Counted from the stretch's first letter, positions 43,001 through 53,042 are shown. The stretch is 64,000 bases of DNA from Halomontanus rarus (GCF_029338335.1 NZ_CP119796.1), one strand, 5' to 3'. Program-made: numbers and translations. The notes: generated by a model not told the origin, from the letters alone.

Positions 43001-45022
43001 ATGACACTGCGATCCGCGCTCGACGATTACAAACGAACTCACGGTGAGACGTCCGTCTTTCCTGGCGAGCGACGAACGCTCTCGGGATACTTCTCCGGCG
43101 TGGAGGACCGGCTCGTCCACGTCGGTCGGGACGGCTCGCTCAGGGACTTCTCCTACCCGCTCTCCGGTCTCTACGGTATCGATCGCTCGCGCTTCGGCGT
43201 CTTTCGAGACGACAAGCCGGTTTGGTTCGACGACTGCGCCCCCGTCGACCAGGCCTACGCAGGTGACACCGCGCTCGTCGAGACGAGCTACGACCTCGAG
43301 GGGACCACGCTCGAGCGCTTCGACCTGACGACCGACGGTCGCCACGTTACCCACGTCGTCGCACCCGAGGGAGCGATCGACGCACTCGAGGTGTTCGTCG
43401 CCTTCGCACCCGGCGGGCGGGACGACCGCATCGGACAGCTCGTCTTCGAGGACGACGGCGTCGTCGAGGTCTACCACCGCGACGAACACGACTTTCTGGC
43501 GAGCGCCTCCGGCTTCGAGACTGTCGTCGGCCAGCTTCCAGAGCGGCTGCCTGACGTCCTCGCGGCCGAACCGGCGGAGTTTCCGGCGGGCGACGAGACC
43601 GGCCAGTACGAGGACGGCCGCCTCGGCGGCTACGTCTACGCTCGCGTACCCTTCGAAGACGGGACCGCGACGGTCGTCTCCGACCTGCGAGAGCGACCCG
43701 ACCGCGACGCGGTCGTCGAGGACCTCGTCGACGCGGCCGAGCGGTTCGACGACCGCGAGACCGTCCGATCGATCGCTGGCGACCAGTTCGTTCCTGCCGC
43801 GGACCTCGATCAGTTCACCGCCGGCGACGGCGAGTCGGTCGTCGACGACCTGCGCGTGCTCGGACTGCTCAGCGCCGACGTCGGCAGCCGGATCGCCGGC
43901 CCCGACTTCGACCCCCACTACGAGTACTCGGGCGGCTACGGCTACACCTGGTTCCGCGACGACGCCGAAATTTCCCGGTTCCTCCTCGAGAGCGACGCCG
44001 AACTCGACCTCGGACTCGAGGACTGGCACGACCGGAGTGGGGCGTTTTACGAACGCACGCAACGCGACGACGGGAGCTGGCCTCACCGCGTCTGGCCCGA
44101 CGACGGCTCGCTCGCGCCGGGGTGGGCCAACGACCGGATCCGCGGCGATGGCGTCGACTACCAGGCCGACCAGACCGCGAGCGTGCTCTCGTATCTCGCG
44201 GCTTACGCCGCGGCCGACGAGAGTCGGGTCGAGTCGGTCGAGCCCGTCGTCGAGCGCGGCCTCGCCAGCCTCGACGACACGCTCGCCGCGGACGGCCTCC
44301 CGATCGCTTGCCAGAACGCCTGGGAGAACATGGCCGGCCGGTTCACCCACACGGTCGCGACGTTCCTCCACGCCTACACCGAGATCGCGGCCGCCCCGTT
44401 CTCGAGCGAGATTCGCGAACACGCCGCCGCACGGGCCCGCGTCGTCTTCGATTCGCTCGACTCGCTCTGGGTCGACGACCGCGAGGTGTACGCGCTTCGG
44501 GCGCAAATGGACGGACAGCTCGACGACCGACTCGACTCGAGCACGCTCGCACTCGTCGGCGCCCACCGCGCGTACGCCGAGATCGCGACCCTCGACGATC
44601 GGCGACGCGACCGCCTGCGCAGTCACCTCGAGACGACCCTCGATGGCCTCTCCCGCGAGACGGACGCCGTTCGCGGATTAATCCGCTTCGAGGGCGACGA
44701 GTGGCGCGTCGGCGAGCAGGGACGCGAGAAGATCTGGACGGTTTCGACCGCGTGGGGGGCCAACGCCGCTGCCGCGTTCGCGACGCTGACCGAAGACGAC
44801 GAGTTCTATGACCGTTCGCGGGAACTACTGTCCGAACTGCTCCCCAGCGGCACCCTCTGTCTCGAGTCGGGCTACCTGCCCGAACAGGTGTTCGACGACG
44901 GGACGCCCGACAGCGCGACGCCGCTCGGGTGGCCCCACGCGCTGCGGCTGGCGACGGTGGCGCACCTCGAAGGGGTAGACGAACTCGAGGGGGAGGGGAT
45001 CGAATCGCAAATCGAGATCTGA
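43001..45022 (+). CDS. GH15 glucoamylase (glucan 1,4-alpha-glucosidase)
   Basis: A 673-residue enzyme. The N-terminal ~290 residues form a beta-sandwich. The (alpha/alpha)6 barrel follows, with GGYGYTWFRDDAEISRF near 307-322, typical of GH15. The catalytic Glu pair lies in the AWENMAGRF region and near GYLPEQVFDDG toward the C-terminus. The family releases glucose from non-reducing ends of alpha-1,4- and 1,6-glucans. There is no signal peptide, so it works on internal glycogen or imported maltodextrin. It is divergent from the GH13 gene and likely regulated with it by TrmB. ATG 43001 is taken as the conserved N-terminal strand starts there (MTLRSALDDYK). Confidence 0.93.
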   Translation: MTLRSALDDYKRTHGETSVFPGERRTLSGYFSGVEDRLVHVGRDGSLRDFSYPLSGLYGIDRSRFGVFRDDKPVWFDDCAPVDQAYAGDTALVETSYDLEGTTLERFDLTTDGRHVTHVVAPEGAIDALEVFVAFAPGGRDDRIGQLVFEDDGVVEVYHRDEHDFLASASGFETVVGQLPERLPDVLAAEPAEFPAGDETGQYEDGRLGGYVYARVPFEDGTATVVSDLRERPDRDAVVEDLVDAAERFDDRETVRSIAGDQFVPAADLDQFTAGDGESVVDDLRVLGLLSADVGSRIAGPDFDPHYEYSGGYGYTWFRDDAEISRFLLESDAELDLGLEDWHDRSGAFYERTQRDDGSWPHRVWPDDGSLAPGWANDRIRGDGVDYQADQTASVLSYLAAYAAADESRVESVEPVVERGLASLDDTLAADGLPIACQNAWENMAGRFTHTVATFLHAYTEIAAAPFSSEIREHAAARARVVFDSLDSLWVDDREVYALRAQMDGQLDDRLDSSTLALVGAHRAYAEIATLDDRRRDRLRSHLETTLDGLSRETDAVRGLIRFEGDEWRVGEQGREKIWTVSTAWGANAAAAFATLTEDDEFYDRSRELLSELLPSGTLCLESGYLPEQVFDDGTPDSATPLGWPHALRLATVAHLEGVDELEGEGIESQIEI

Positions 45023-45139
45023 ACGCGCCGTCGTCGAGAGTGGGCGGCACGGCGACGAAGTGCTTCGCGTGTCCTCGTTTCAGTTTCTCGCTTCTCGTTC
45101 TCGTTATCTCCCGCGGTTCCGCGCTTCTCCCCCGCCGAC

Positions 45140-46810
45140 CTACAGTTCCCAGTACCGTCGGAACTCCTCGAGATAGCCGGCGATATCGACGTACTCTCCC
45201 CGGTGGAGTTCGTACGAGATTCCCCGCCAGGTACACTCGACCGACTCGCCGTACCGGTCGGTCAGCGCGTCCAGTCGCTCGAGGTGCGCCTCGACGTCCG
45301 CCCGCGTGGCGATCCGCTCGTCGTCCCCCTCGTCGTAGTAGAGGCGGTTGCTGGCTCTCAGCCACGCCAACTCCATCTCGGACATGACCTCGAGGAGGAA
45401 CTCGTTCTCCCGGAGCTTGAACCGGACGAATTCGTACCCGTCTTCGGGCAGGTCGTCGGCGACGGTCTCGAGGCGCTCGAGGCTCTCTCGGGCCGACTCC
45501 CTCGCTTCGCGGACGGCCCGTTCCTTCCGTTCGACTATATTGGGATGGCCACGACGAAGCCGGTGGTACGTCGGTCGGTAGGACGGGTCCCAGCGCCAGG
45601 TCGACCAGTTGCGGGCGAACGGGTTCGTGTCCAGCTGGAACGAGTGAGTCGTGTCGGTCGGCGTTTCCCGCCCCTCGAGGTACGCCTCGAACTGCGGGGG
45701 GAGCGACTCGGCTTCCTCGTCGGTCCGCTTCTCCGCGGTCCGCCCCTCCATCGTCATGATGGCGGGGATCCGTCGCCGGGGGTCGCCGAACGTCTCGCGG
45801 TCGACGCACAGCGCCTCCTCGACGACCTCGCCGGTCGGACCCAGCACCTCGATTATGGTGTCCGCGGCCTCGGCACCGAACCGGCGGGTGGCGAACTCGT
45901 GCCATATTTCCTCGAGGTCGTCGGCGTCGGCGTCGGATTCGCCGGTCGCGAGCCGCCCGAGCGTCCAGAGGTTCGCCTCCTGTGCTTTGCCGACGACGCT
46001 GTGACTGGACCAGGGGAGCGCCTCGACGGGGTCCTCAGCGCGGTCGGTCCGCTCTCGTTTGGCCGCCCACAGCGGTCGGACGTGGATTCCGGTCACCCCC
46101 TGCTCGACCCAGTAGTCGAACCGCCGTCGTATCTCCTCGGTGAACGCGTTCGCGACGTCGTCCAGTCGATGGTACTCCGAGGCGACGTCGATCTCGACGT
46201 ACTGGTCGTGCGCGCCGACGTCGCCGATCAGCGGGTGGTGGGAGGCGCGATAGTTCCAGTCGTTGCCGACGCACTTCGTCATGATGACGACGTCCTCGGG
46301 GATGGCGTCGATGATCGTTCGCACCCCCTCCAGTTGTTCCGGGTGCCAGAGGAAGCTCCGGTAGATGAGCGTCTTCTCGTACTCCCGGCAGACGTCGTTG
46401 ATCACCGCGATGAGTCGCTCTAACACGGCGGGATCGGTGATCCACTCGTGGCTCTCGACGGTCTTCAGCGCGAAGTAGTCGACCTCGGGGTACAGTTCGC
46501 AGATCGCCTCGTATCGCCGTCGGATACCGGTCCACAGGTGCTCGTTGTCGAGCGTCGGTTCGCCCCACCACGAGCGGTTGTAGTCGTCGAACTCGCGGAT
46601 CCAGAGCGCCGTCGACATGTCGAACTCGTCGGCCCAGTCGAAAAAGCCCTCCTCGTCCGCGAGCCGCCTGAAGTCGAGGTGCGAACTGACGCCGCCCCCG
46701 ATGAACTCGAGGGCGTTGAAGCCGAGTTCCGCGCCCAGTTCCACGAGGTCGCGGGTCGGCCACGACCGGAGCAGTGCCAGCGACCGGTATTCCATCGGTT
46801 GTGAGCCCAT
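45140..46810 (-). CDS. Predicted TIM-barrel glycosidase (alpha-glucuronidase-like), uncertain
   Basis: A 556-residue cytoplasmic protein. The first half reads like a (beta/alpha)8 barrel: LVELGAELGFNALEFIGGG, then IMTKCVGNDWNYRASHHPLIG and YVEIDVASEYHRLDD, followed by GIHVRPLW. This order resembles the GH67 alpha-glucuronidase core, but the overall similarity is weak and catalytic residues cannot be fixed. The last 180 residues form a helical domain rich in Arg and Glu. It is 104 bases downstream of the MalK-type ATPase on the same strand, so the sugar taken up by the ABC system may be its substrate. ATG 46810 is used; ATG 46795 is an alternative. Confidence 0.55.
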   Translation of the reverse strand: MGSQPMEYRSLALLRSWPTRDLVELGAELGFNALEFIGGGVSSHLDFRRLADEEGFFDWADEFDMSTALWIREFDDYNRSWWGEPTLDNEHLWTGIRRRYEAICELYPEVDYFALKTVESHEWITDPAVLERLIAVINDVCREYEKTLIYRSFLWHPEQLEGVRTIIDAIPEDVVIMTKCVGNDWNYRASHHPLIGDVGAHDQYVEIDVASEYHRLDDVANAFTEEIRRRFDYWVEQGVTGIHVRPLWAAKRERTDRAEDPVEALPWSSHSVVGKAQEANLWTLGRLATGESDADADDLEEIWHEFATRRFGAEAADTIIEVLGPTGEVVEEALCVDRETFGDPRRRIPAIMTMEGRTAEKRTDEEAESLPPQFEAYLEGRETPTDTTHSFQLDTNPFARNWSTWRWDPSYRPTYHRLRRGHPNIVERKERAVREARESARESLERLETVADDLPEDGYEFVRFKLRENEFLLEVMSEMELAWLRASNRLYYDEGDDERIATRADVEAHLERLDALTDRYGESVECTWRGISYELHRGEYVDIAGYLEEFRRYWEL

Positions 46811-46914
46811 GGGGCTTCCATCACAGCCGGTCGTATGACGCTGTGGGTCACGGCAGATCGACCGGCTTCGATCCCGCCATCACACCATCGTTCCCGGCTT
46901 CCGATCGCGACCGG

Positions 46915-48063
46915 TCAGGGCTCGGGCGCGGCCGCCTCGCGGTCCTCGTCCTCGTCTTCGTCTTCGTGTAACAGCGAGTCGCCGGTCTCGCGGTCGAACA
47001 GGCGGATCTTCGATTCCTCGAACGTGACGGTGATCTGTTCGTTCGGCTCGGGTTCGACGTCGGCTGCGACGCGCGCGATGAAGTCGGGAGCGATGTCGAG
47101 GTAGAGGTAGTTGTCGCTGCCGATCGGTTCGACGACGTCGACGGTCGCCTCGATTCCGTTGTTCGAACCGGGGTCGGCAGGGTGGACGTCTTCGGGCCTG
47201 ATGCCGAGGACGACCCGTTGTTCGTCCTCGACGTCGATGTCGCTCGCGTACGCCGAGGAAAGCGAGTACTGGAAGTCGACGTCGTCGGTCAACACGAGCG
47301 AGGACCCCGATTTTCGAGCGGTGACGTCGACGAAGTTCATGCTCGGCGAGCCGATGAAACCGCCGACGAAGCGGTTGGTCGGCCGGTCGTAGACGTCCTT
47401 GGGCGCGCCGGTCTGCTGGAGTTCGCCGTCCTCGAGGATGACGATTCGATCGCCCATCGTCATCGCCTCCTCCTGATCGTGGGTGACGTAGATGGAGGTG
47501 ATTCCGAGTTCGTTCTGCAGGCGCTGGATCTCCGCGCGCATCGTCGTCCGCAACTTCGCGTCGAGGTTGGAAAGCGGCTCGTCGAACAGGAACAGTTTCG
47601 GCTCGCGGACGATCGCACGTCCGAGCGCGACGCGCTGTTTCTGCCCGCCGGAGAGTTCGTCGGGTTTCTTCTCGAGGAGTTCTTCGATGCCCATCATCTC
47701 CGCGGCCCAGTGAACTTTCTCTTCGCGTTCGCCCTTCGAGAGGTCGGTGCTCATCCGCAACCCGAAAGCCATGTTCTGGAAGACGGTCTTGTGCGGGTAC
47801 AGTGCGTAGTTCTGGAACACCATCGCGATGTCGCGTTCGCGTGCGCTCTGTTCGGTGACGTCCTCGTCGCCGAGATGCAACGAGCCCGAGGTCGGCCTCT
47901 CGAGGCCCGCGATCATGCGGAGGGTGGTCGTCTTCCCGCACCCGGAGGGGCCGACGACGGTCACGAATTCGCCGTCGGGGACCTCGAGCGAGAGGTCGTC
48001 GACGGCGACGATCGATCCCCGGTTGTACTCCTTCCGTAGATTCTCCACTCGCAGGCTCGCCAT
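46915..48063 (-). CDS. Carbohydrate ABC transporter ATP-binding protein (MalK/UgpC type)
   Basis: A 382-residue ATPase with Walker A GPSGCGKTT (about 39-47), signature LSGGQKQRVALGRA, Walker B LFLFDEPLSNLD and the switch THDQEEAM. A C-terminal TOBE/regulatory domain (about 240-355) follows, ending in an acidic HEDEDEDEDRE tail. This domain pattern is typical of multi-sugar importers. It energises the MalF/MalG permeases encoded on the opposite strand. ATG 48063 is close to a TATA box (48088-48093), so the transcript is probably leaderless. A GTG at 48087 would lie inside the promoter and is rejected. Confidence 0.93.
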   Translation of the reverse strand: MASLRVENLRKEYNRGSIVAVDDLSLEVPDGEFVTVVGPSGCGKTTTLRMIAGLERPTSGSLHLGDEDVTEQSARERDIAMVFQNYALYPHKTVFQNMAFGLRMSTDLSKGEREEKVHWAAEMMGIEELLEKKPDELSGGQKQRVALGRAIVREPKLFLFDEPLSNLDAKLRTTMRAEIQRLQNELGITSIYVTHDQEEAMTMGDRIVILEDGELQQTGAPKDVYDRPTNRFVGGFIGSPSMNFVDVTARKSGSSLVLTDDVDFQYSLSSAYASDIDVEDEQRVVLGIRPEDVHPADPGSNNGIEATVDVVEPIGSDNYLYLDIAPDFIARVAADVEPEPNEQITVTFEESKIRLFDRETGDSLLHEDEDEDEDREAAAPEP

Positions 48064-48364
48064 TTGTTCTGTGTGGGCGAGTCGCACATATAACTCTTTT
48101 CTTGATCTTCGGATTTGTGAAGCAGAATTACGTAGTATTTCTCAAATAGTCGTTCAGGTGTCACGAACGTCCGCTACGCGACCGAAGAGTGGAACGGTAG
48201 TTTCTATACGAGAGTACTAATCGCCTGTTTCAGGCCGTTTAACTGTTGTATCCGTCATGCCGGTAGGACCGCTCCGAACTCGTCGGGAACTCTCGATCGG
48301 TCGTGAGAGGCAATCACATCCGAAGGACTAAATAGATGAAGTCATCATTCATCATTCATCCACA
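48064..48364. promoter_or_regulatory. Divergent promoter region of the sugar ABC transporter
   Basis: This AT-rich 301-base gap holds a minus-strand TATA (48088-48093) for malK and a plus-strand CTAAATA (48328-48334) for the binding protein. Between them are GTAGTAT (48132-48138), TAGT...ACTA around 48198-48219, and AGTACTA. Three TCATCAT-type tandem repeats (48342-48360) sit just before the binding-protein ATG. No other gene is seen. Confidence 0.6.
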
Positions 48365-49708
48365 ATGCCAATGGATAGGCGAACGCTGGTGAAGTATCTG
48401 GGTACTGTTTCGGCTGCGGGAGCGCTCGCAGGCTGTATCAGCGCGAAAGAGACCGATTCCGGAAACGGTGACGGCGGGAACGGTGACGAGAACGGGAACG
48501 GCTCTGACGACGGGAACGGATCCGACGACGGCAACGGAAACGGATCTGACGAGGGATCCGAAACTGACGGCGAGTGGGAGACGCTCGAGCCCGAGGAGGG
48601 CGTCACCGGCTCGGCCACCCTCTGGCACGACCGCGAGTCTGCCGAACAGGAACTCCTCGCCGAGATCGTCGACGAGTTCAACGAACAGTACGAGCCGACG
48701 ATCAGCCTGAACCAGGTCGCGGACATCGACGATCGGACACGGACCGCGATTCCGGCCGGCGAGGGCCCGGAAGGGTTCGAGTGGGCCCACGACTGGGCCG
48801 GCACCTACTGGGAAGAGGGACTGCTCTCGGACCAGTCTGACAACCTTCGCGTGGACATGGAGACGTTCACCGGCGACGCCCCCAACGCCGTCGAGTGGGA
48901 GGGGAACGTCGTCGGACTTCCCCACGCCGCCGAGACGACCTCGCTGATCTACAACGCCGAACTGGTCGACGAACCGCCGGAAACCTTCGAGGAACTCGAG
49001 GCGATCATGGAGGAACACCACGATCCCGACAACGGGATGTACGGGTTTACGTTCCCGATCGATCCGTACTTCTACAGCGGCTACGCTCACGCCTACGGCG
49101 GCTTCTACTACGACGAGGAGGCCGACGAACTCGGCCTCTCGAACGAGGAAACCGTTCGTGGACTCGAGTTCATCATCGACGAACTCTACCCGTACATGCC
49201 GCGTGACTACGGCTACGAGGCGCAGGCGAACACGTTCCAGTCGGGGAACGCACCGTTCACGATCAACGGCCCGTGGGCGGTCGGTAACCTCGAGTTCGAG
49301 TACGGGATCGCGCCACAGCCGTCCCCGCCCGAGGGCGAACCCGAACCCTACACGGGCATCTCGAACATCTACTTCGCGTCCGCGATGGACGACGACGAGG
49401 AACGCGCCGCCGCGTTCCGCTCGTTCGTCGAGTGGTTCGTCACTGACGTCGACGTCCAGCGCCGCCAGGCCGACGAACTCGGCTACATCCCGGTTCACGC
49501 CGCCCTCGCCGACGGCGACGAGACCGGCGACGACGTCTCCGGCTTCATGGCCGACATCGAACGCGGTCGCGCGATGCCCCAGGGGCCGAAGATGGACCCC
49601 GTCTGGACCCCGCTCGAGGAGGAGTTCGAGGAGGCGCTCAACGACAACAAGTCCGTTCAGGAGGCGATGGAAGACGCCGAGGAACGGATCCGCGACAACT
49701 GGGACTGA
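48365..49708 (+). CDS. Extracellular sugar-binding lipoprotein of ABC transporter
   Basis: A 447-residue family 1 solute-binding protein. The N-terminus has a Tat twin-arginine motif (MDRRTLVKYLG) and a lipobox AGALAGC with the lipid-modified Cys at 24. A Gly/Asn/Asp-rich spacer (about 28-62) follows, then the maltose-binding-type domain (TLWHDRESAEQELLAEIVDEF...). Conserved segments include LPHAAETTSLIYN and GPWAVGNLEFEYGI, typical of maltose/trehalose binding proteins. It is anchored outside the cell and feeds sugar to the MalF/MalG permeases encoded next. Which sugar is bound cannot be stated. Confidence 0.93.
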   Translation: MPMDRRTLVKYLGTVSAAGALAGCISAKETDSGNGDGGNGDENGNGSDDGNGSDDGNGNGSDEGSETDGEWETLEPEEGVTGSATLWHDRESAEQELLAEIVDEFNEQYEPTISLNQVADIDDRTRTAIPAGEGPEGFEWAHDWAGTYWEEGLLSDQSDNLRVDMETFTGDAPNAVEWEGNVVGLPHAAETTSLIYNAELVDEPPETFEELEAIMEEHHDPDNGMYGFTFPIDPYFYSGYAHAYGGFYYDEEADELGLSNEETVRGLEFIIDELYPYMPRDYGYEAQANTFQSGNAPFTINGPWAVGNLEFEYGIAPQPSPPEGEPEPYTGISNIYFASAMDDDEERAAAFRSFVEWFVTDVDVQRRQADELGYIPVHAALADGDETGDDVSGFMADIERGRAMPQGPKMDPVWTPLEEEFEEALNDNKSVQEAMEDAEERIRDNWD

Positions 49709-49717
49709 CCGAGACCT

Positions 49718-50710
49718 ATGTCTGCGATTTCTGGCGCCGTACAGCGATCCCGGAGCGGGTACGAGGCGGCGGTCCCGGAGACCGTCCAGCGATGGCTCGA
49801 TCGAAACGGCTCGTTGCTCCTCGTCCTCCCGGGTCTGTTCGCGTTTGCGACGTTCATGCTGTTCCCGCTCGTGTTTACCCTCTTCATCTCGTTTACCGAC
49901 GCGACGTCGGCGACGATCTTTCAGGGTGCACAGAGCTTCGCGACCGTTGAAATCTTCGGCCTCTCGCTTCCGTTTGGGAACTACGTCGAACTGTACGCCG
50001 ACCCGCAGTTCTGGACCTCCTTCGGAATCACGTGGCTGTTCGTCGCCACGAGCGTCGGACTGAAGGTCGGACTCGGCGTCTTCATTGCGATGATCTTGAC
50101 CGGCGATCGGGTCCGAGGCAAGCGGTGGATGCGCGCGATCGTCATCATTCCGCTCGGGCTGCCAGGAATCTTTACGATCACCGTCTGGAGCGGGATCTTC
50201 AGCTCCGCGCGGTTCGGACTGATGAACCGCTTCCTGTCGGCGTTCGGCGCCGGACCGATCAACTGGCTTCAGGGAAGTCGCTGGATGGCGTTTCTCGCGT
50301 ACAACGTGACCGAGATGTGGCTCGCGTATCCGTTCATGGTAATCATCACCGTGAGCGCGCTGCAGGCGGTTCCGGCGGAGCTTCACGACGCCGCCAAAGT
50401 CGACGGCGCCGGCTACCTCCACCGCTTCTGGCACGTGACGGTCCCGGCGATCAAACGCCCGGTGCTGTTCGCCGCCATCCTCACCGCGGCGGCCTCGTTC
50501 CAGCAGTTCCTGATCCCGTTCATCTTCAACCAGGGCGGACCGAGTCGGAACAACGAACTCATCATCCTCTACGGCTACAAGGAGGCGTTCCAGCAGTACC
50601 AGTACGGCTACGGTGCGGCGATCATGCTCACCGCGGTGTTCTTCATCGGGATATTCATGTGGATCAACGTCAAGAAAGGTCGGCTCGCTGAAGGGGTGGA
50701 CGACGAATGA
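49718..50710 (+). CDS. Sugar ABC transporter permease (MalF type)
   Basis: A 330-residue membrane protein with about six to eight helices. The EAA loop is LQAVPAELHDAAKVDGAGYLHRFWHVTVPAI near 216-246, the ATPase docking site of binding-protein-dependent permeases. It lies 9 bases after the binding-protein gene and its TGA overlaps the next permease's ATG (ATGA), so all are one operon. The N-terminal ~30 residues are cytoplasmic, with Arg-rich positive residues. It is the first of the two-subunit permease. Confidence 0.93.
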   Translation: MSAISGAVQRSRSGYEAAVPETVQRWLDRNGSLLLVLPGLFAFATFMLFPLVFTLFISFTDATSATIFQGAQSFATVEIFGLSLPFGNYVELYADPQFWTSFGITWLFVATSVGLKVGLGVFIAMILTGDRVRGKRWMRAIVIIPLGLPGIFTITVWSGIFSSARFGLMNRFLSAFGAGPINWLQGSRWMAFLAYNVTEMWLAYPFMVIITVSALQAVPAELHDAAKVDGAGYLHRFWHVTVPAIKRPVLFAAILTAAASFQQFLIPFIFNQGGPSRNNELIILYGYKEAFQQYQYGYGAAIMLTAVFFIGIFMWINVKKGRLAEGVDDE

Positions 50711-51789
50711 GCCTCGCTCGACGACTCGCCGCGAGCGTCCGCGAGGACGCGTACAACGCGGCGACGGCACCCGCTCGCGCCTACGACCACGCACGGTACA
50801 CGGTCGAGGGGATGCGAACGGGCGAGGTCGACCCGACCGAGGTGGCGAAGACGGTCCTGATCACGCTCGGCGCACTCGCCGTCGTCTCGGCCATGCTCTA
50901 TCCCATCTACTACGTCTTCATCGCCGCCCTCCAGGGAGAGGGTGCGACACTCTACTCGCCGGGCAGTGACCTGTTCGTCCCCTCGGAGCCGACCCTCGAG
51001 GCGTTCCTGTGGGTGATCGGCGACATCGCGGTTTCGAGCTACGAGATCGCGGTCACGATCCCCGCGACGGGGTACGACATCGTCGTGCAGACCCCGGCGA
51101 TCGAGCTCCTCGACGTCAGCGACTACGGCGTCGAGCGAACCTCGGACTTCCCGCTGTACCTCAAGAACAGCCTGTACGTGGCGTTAGTGACGGTCACCGT
51201 CGGGCTGGCGCTGGTCGTCCCCGGCGCGTACGTCCTCTCGCGGCGACAGTTCGTCGGCCGGATGAAGGTCCTCTACGGTTACGTCCTGTTCACTCAGATC
51301 GGTGGCGGCCTCGGTATCGCCGCGCTGATCGCGCTCTACCTGATCTTCGTGAACATGGGCTGGACGAACAGCCGGTTCATGCTCGGACTCTACTACGCGG
51401 CCGTCGCCGTCCCGTTCAACACCTGGCTGTTGAAGACCTACATGGACTCGATCCCGGTCTCCTACGAGGAGGCGGCGATCATGGACGGCGCCTCGCCCGC
51501 CCGCGTCGCCTGGGAGGTCGTCCTCCCGCTGGCGAAACCGGGGCTGGCGACGGTGCTCATCTTCATCTTCCTCGCCGGCTGGACCGAGTTCGTCATCGCC
51601 AACCTGATGCTCGAACAGCAGTTCCAGACGCTCCCGGTCGGACTCTACGCGCTGATCGGCGACTACACCATCCCGTGGGGGCGCTTCTCGGCGTTCGCGC
51701 TGTGTTTCGCGTTCCCCATCGTGCTCGTCTACCTGTTCGCCCAGCGCTACATCGAAAGCGGCCTCTCGTTCGGCGGGATGGAAGGGTGA
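50707..51789 (+). CDS. Sugar ABC transporter permease (MalG type)
   Basis: A 360-residue permease with six or more helices and the EAA loop YEEAAIMDGASPARVAWEVVLPLAKPG (about 258-284). It has an extra external loop (about 80-165) rich in acidic and Tyr residues, as in MalG-type partners. The start codon overlaps the previous stop (ATGA). It forms the second half of the permease with 49718. The operon ends here; an intergenic region of 146 bases separates it from the convergent TrmB gene. Confidence 0.92.
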   Translation: MSLARRLAASVREDAYNAATAPARAYDHARYTVEGMRTGEVDPTEVAKTVLITLGALAVVSAMLYPIYYVFIAALQGEGATLYSPGSDLFVPSEPTLEAFLWVIGDIAVSSYEIAVTIPATGYDIVVQTPAIELLDVSDYGVERTSDFPLYLKNSLYVALVTVTVGLALVVPGAYVLSRRQFVGRMKVLYGYVLFTQIGGGLGIAALIALYLIFVNMGWTNSRFMLGLYYAAVAVPFNTWLLKTYMDSIPVSYEEAAIMDGASPARVAWEVVLPLAKPGLATVLIFIFLAGWTEFVIANLMLEQQFQTLPVGLYALIGDYTIPWGRFSAFALCFAFPIVLVYLFAQRYIESGLSFGGMEG

Positions 51790-51935
51790 AGTGACGACCG
51801 GTCGTCGACGGCTCTCTTCTCGTTGGCTTTGTGGACGGTTCCGGCTCCGGTTTTCCTCGCGGAAGGAGAGACCGACGGGATGGGACAGGACGTAACTTCG
51901 AAGACCGACGGGACGACTCAGTTACCGCTCGCCGC

Positions 51936-53042
51936 TCACGAACCCTCGAGCGGTGACAGCCGAACCGAGCGCGTCTGGAGTTCCTCGACGAACGCCCTCT
52001 CGCCGCCGAGGGTGATCCGCTCGCCTTCCCGGCCGTCGGACCCCTCGCGTTCGACGATCAGCGCGTTCTCGATCGCGAAGGACTCGTGGACCGGCTCGAG
52101 GAGGCTCTGTCGAACGTCGACCAGTCGTCCCTCGACGGTGTCGAACGCCTCGTCGCCGACGGGACGGGCCTCCGCCGTGACGCGAACGTCGGCCCCGGTC
52201 TCGAGACGGAGCGTCGCCTGAAACACCGCGTGCCTGATGTTGGTGTACGTCCGCGGCAACGGATCGGGATCGGCGGCGAAGAGCTGGGTGGCGATCCGCC
52301 AGTAGTTGCCGAAGAACGAACCCATGAGGACGAACGCGAGCGGGCGGGAGTCGAGCAGGATGCCGTACTCGGACTCGGCGGTCGATACGTCCGCGTCTCC
52401 GCCCGTTACCATCCGATTGGCGGCCGCGATCCCGCGAGTGTAATCGGCGATTCCGATCACCGGGGCCGCCCGACTCCAGACGCGAGCGACGCTCGCGATC
52501 CCCTCGAACTGATCCGCCGCAACCTCTTCGTCGCCGACGACGAGCAGGTCCACCAGCACGTCCCGCTCCACCGCGTCTCGAAGTTCGTCCTCGAGGTCGG
52601 CGAGCACCGACGCCGGAATCGAGAGGGCCACCTCCTCGGTCGCGCCCTCGATCAGCGCGGCGAGGGAGTCGAGCAGTTCCGATCGGGTATCGATCGCGTC
52701 GAACGGGAGTCGAGATCCGGCAGCGGCTGTGTCGACGCCGAATTCTGCCTCGAGCGAGTCGAGCGCCGTCCGCGTCGACTCGAGGACCGTTTCCGGCGGT
52801 CGAGGATCGATCGTCGCCGACGCGTCGGGGTCGGCCACGCTCCCGGACTCGAAGACGACGAATCCGCGAGCCGCGAGGTGGTCGCCCGCCTCGACGACGG
52901 CGCGTTCGTCGAGACCGGTCTCCTCGGCGACCGCCGACACCGTCGCGCCGTCCTCGCGCTCGAGTGCCGCGAGGTACGTCCGTGCGTCTTGCTCGGAGAG
53001 TCCGAGTTGCTGGAGATGTATCGAAAGCGTGGCCCGGTTCAT
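51936..53042 (-). CDS. trmB: TrmB-family sugar-responsive regulator, copy 2
   Basis: A 368-residue regulator paralogous to the one at 39581. It has a winged-helix LGLSEQDARTYLAALEREDGATVSAVAEETGLDERAV (about 14-50), a long linker, and the sugar-binding domain with GSFFGNYWRIATQLF. It stands convergent with the sugar ABC operon and divergent from the F420-dependent oxidoreductase gene. Local control of the ABC genes is probable. ATG 53042 is used; a GTG two codons earlier is less likely. CGAGTACTCG at about 53104-53113 in its upstream region is a perfect palindrome and may be its operator. Confidence 0.92.
   Translation of the reverse strand: MNRATLSIHLQQLGLSEQDARTYLAALEREDGATVSAVAEETGLDERAVVEAGDHLAARGFVVFESGSVADPDASATIDPRPPETVLESTRTALDSLEAEFGVDTAAAGSRLPFDAIDTRSELLDSLAALIEGATEEVALSIPASVLADLEDELRDAVERDVLVDLLVVGDEEVAADQFEGIASVARVWSRAAPVIGIADYTRGIAAANRMVTGGDADVSTAESEYGILLDSRPLAFVLMGSFFGNYWRIATQLFAADPDPLPRTYTNIRHAVFQATLRLETGADVRVTAEARPVGDEAFDTVEGRLVDVRQSLLEPVHESFAIENALIVEREGSDGREGERITLGGERAFVEELQTRSVRLSPLEGS

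Noticed and set aside
48356..50794. A very long minus-strand open frame across the sugar-binding protein and permease genes
   Set aside because: It is antisense to well-recognised ABC genes, with shadow-type Arg/Val/Glu-rich composition and no domain. Long antisense frames are expected at this GC content.
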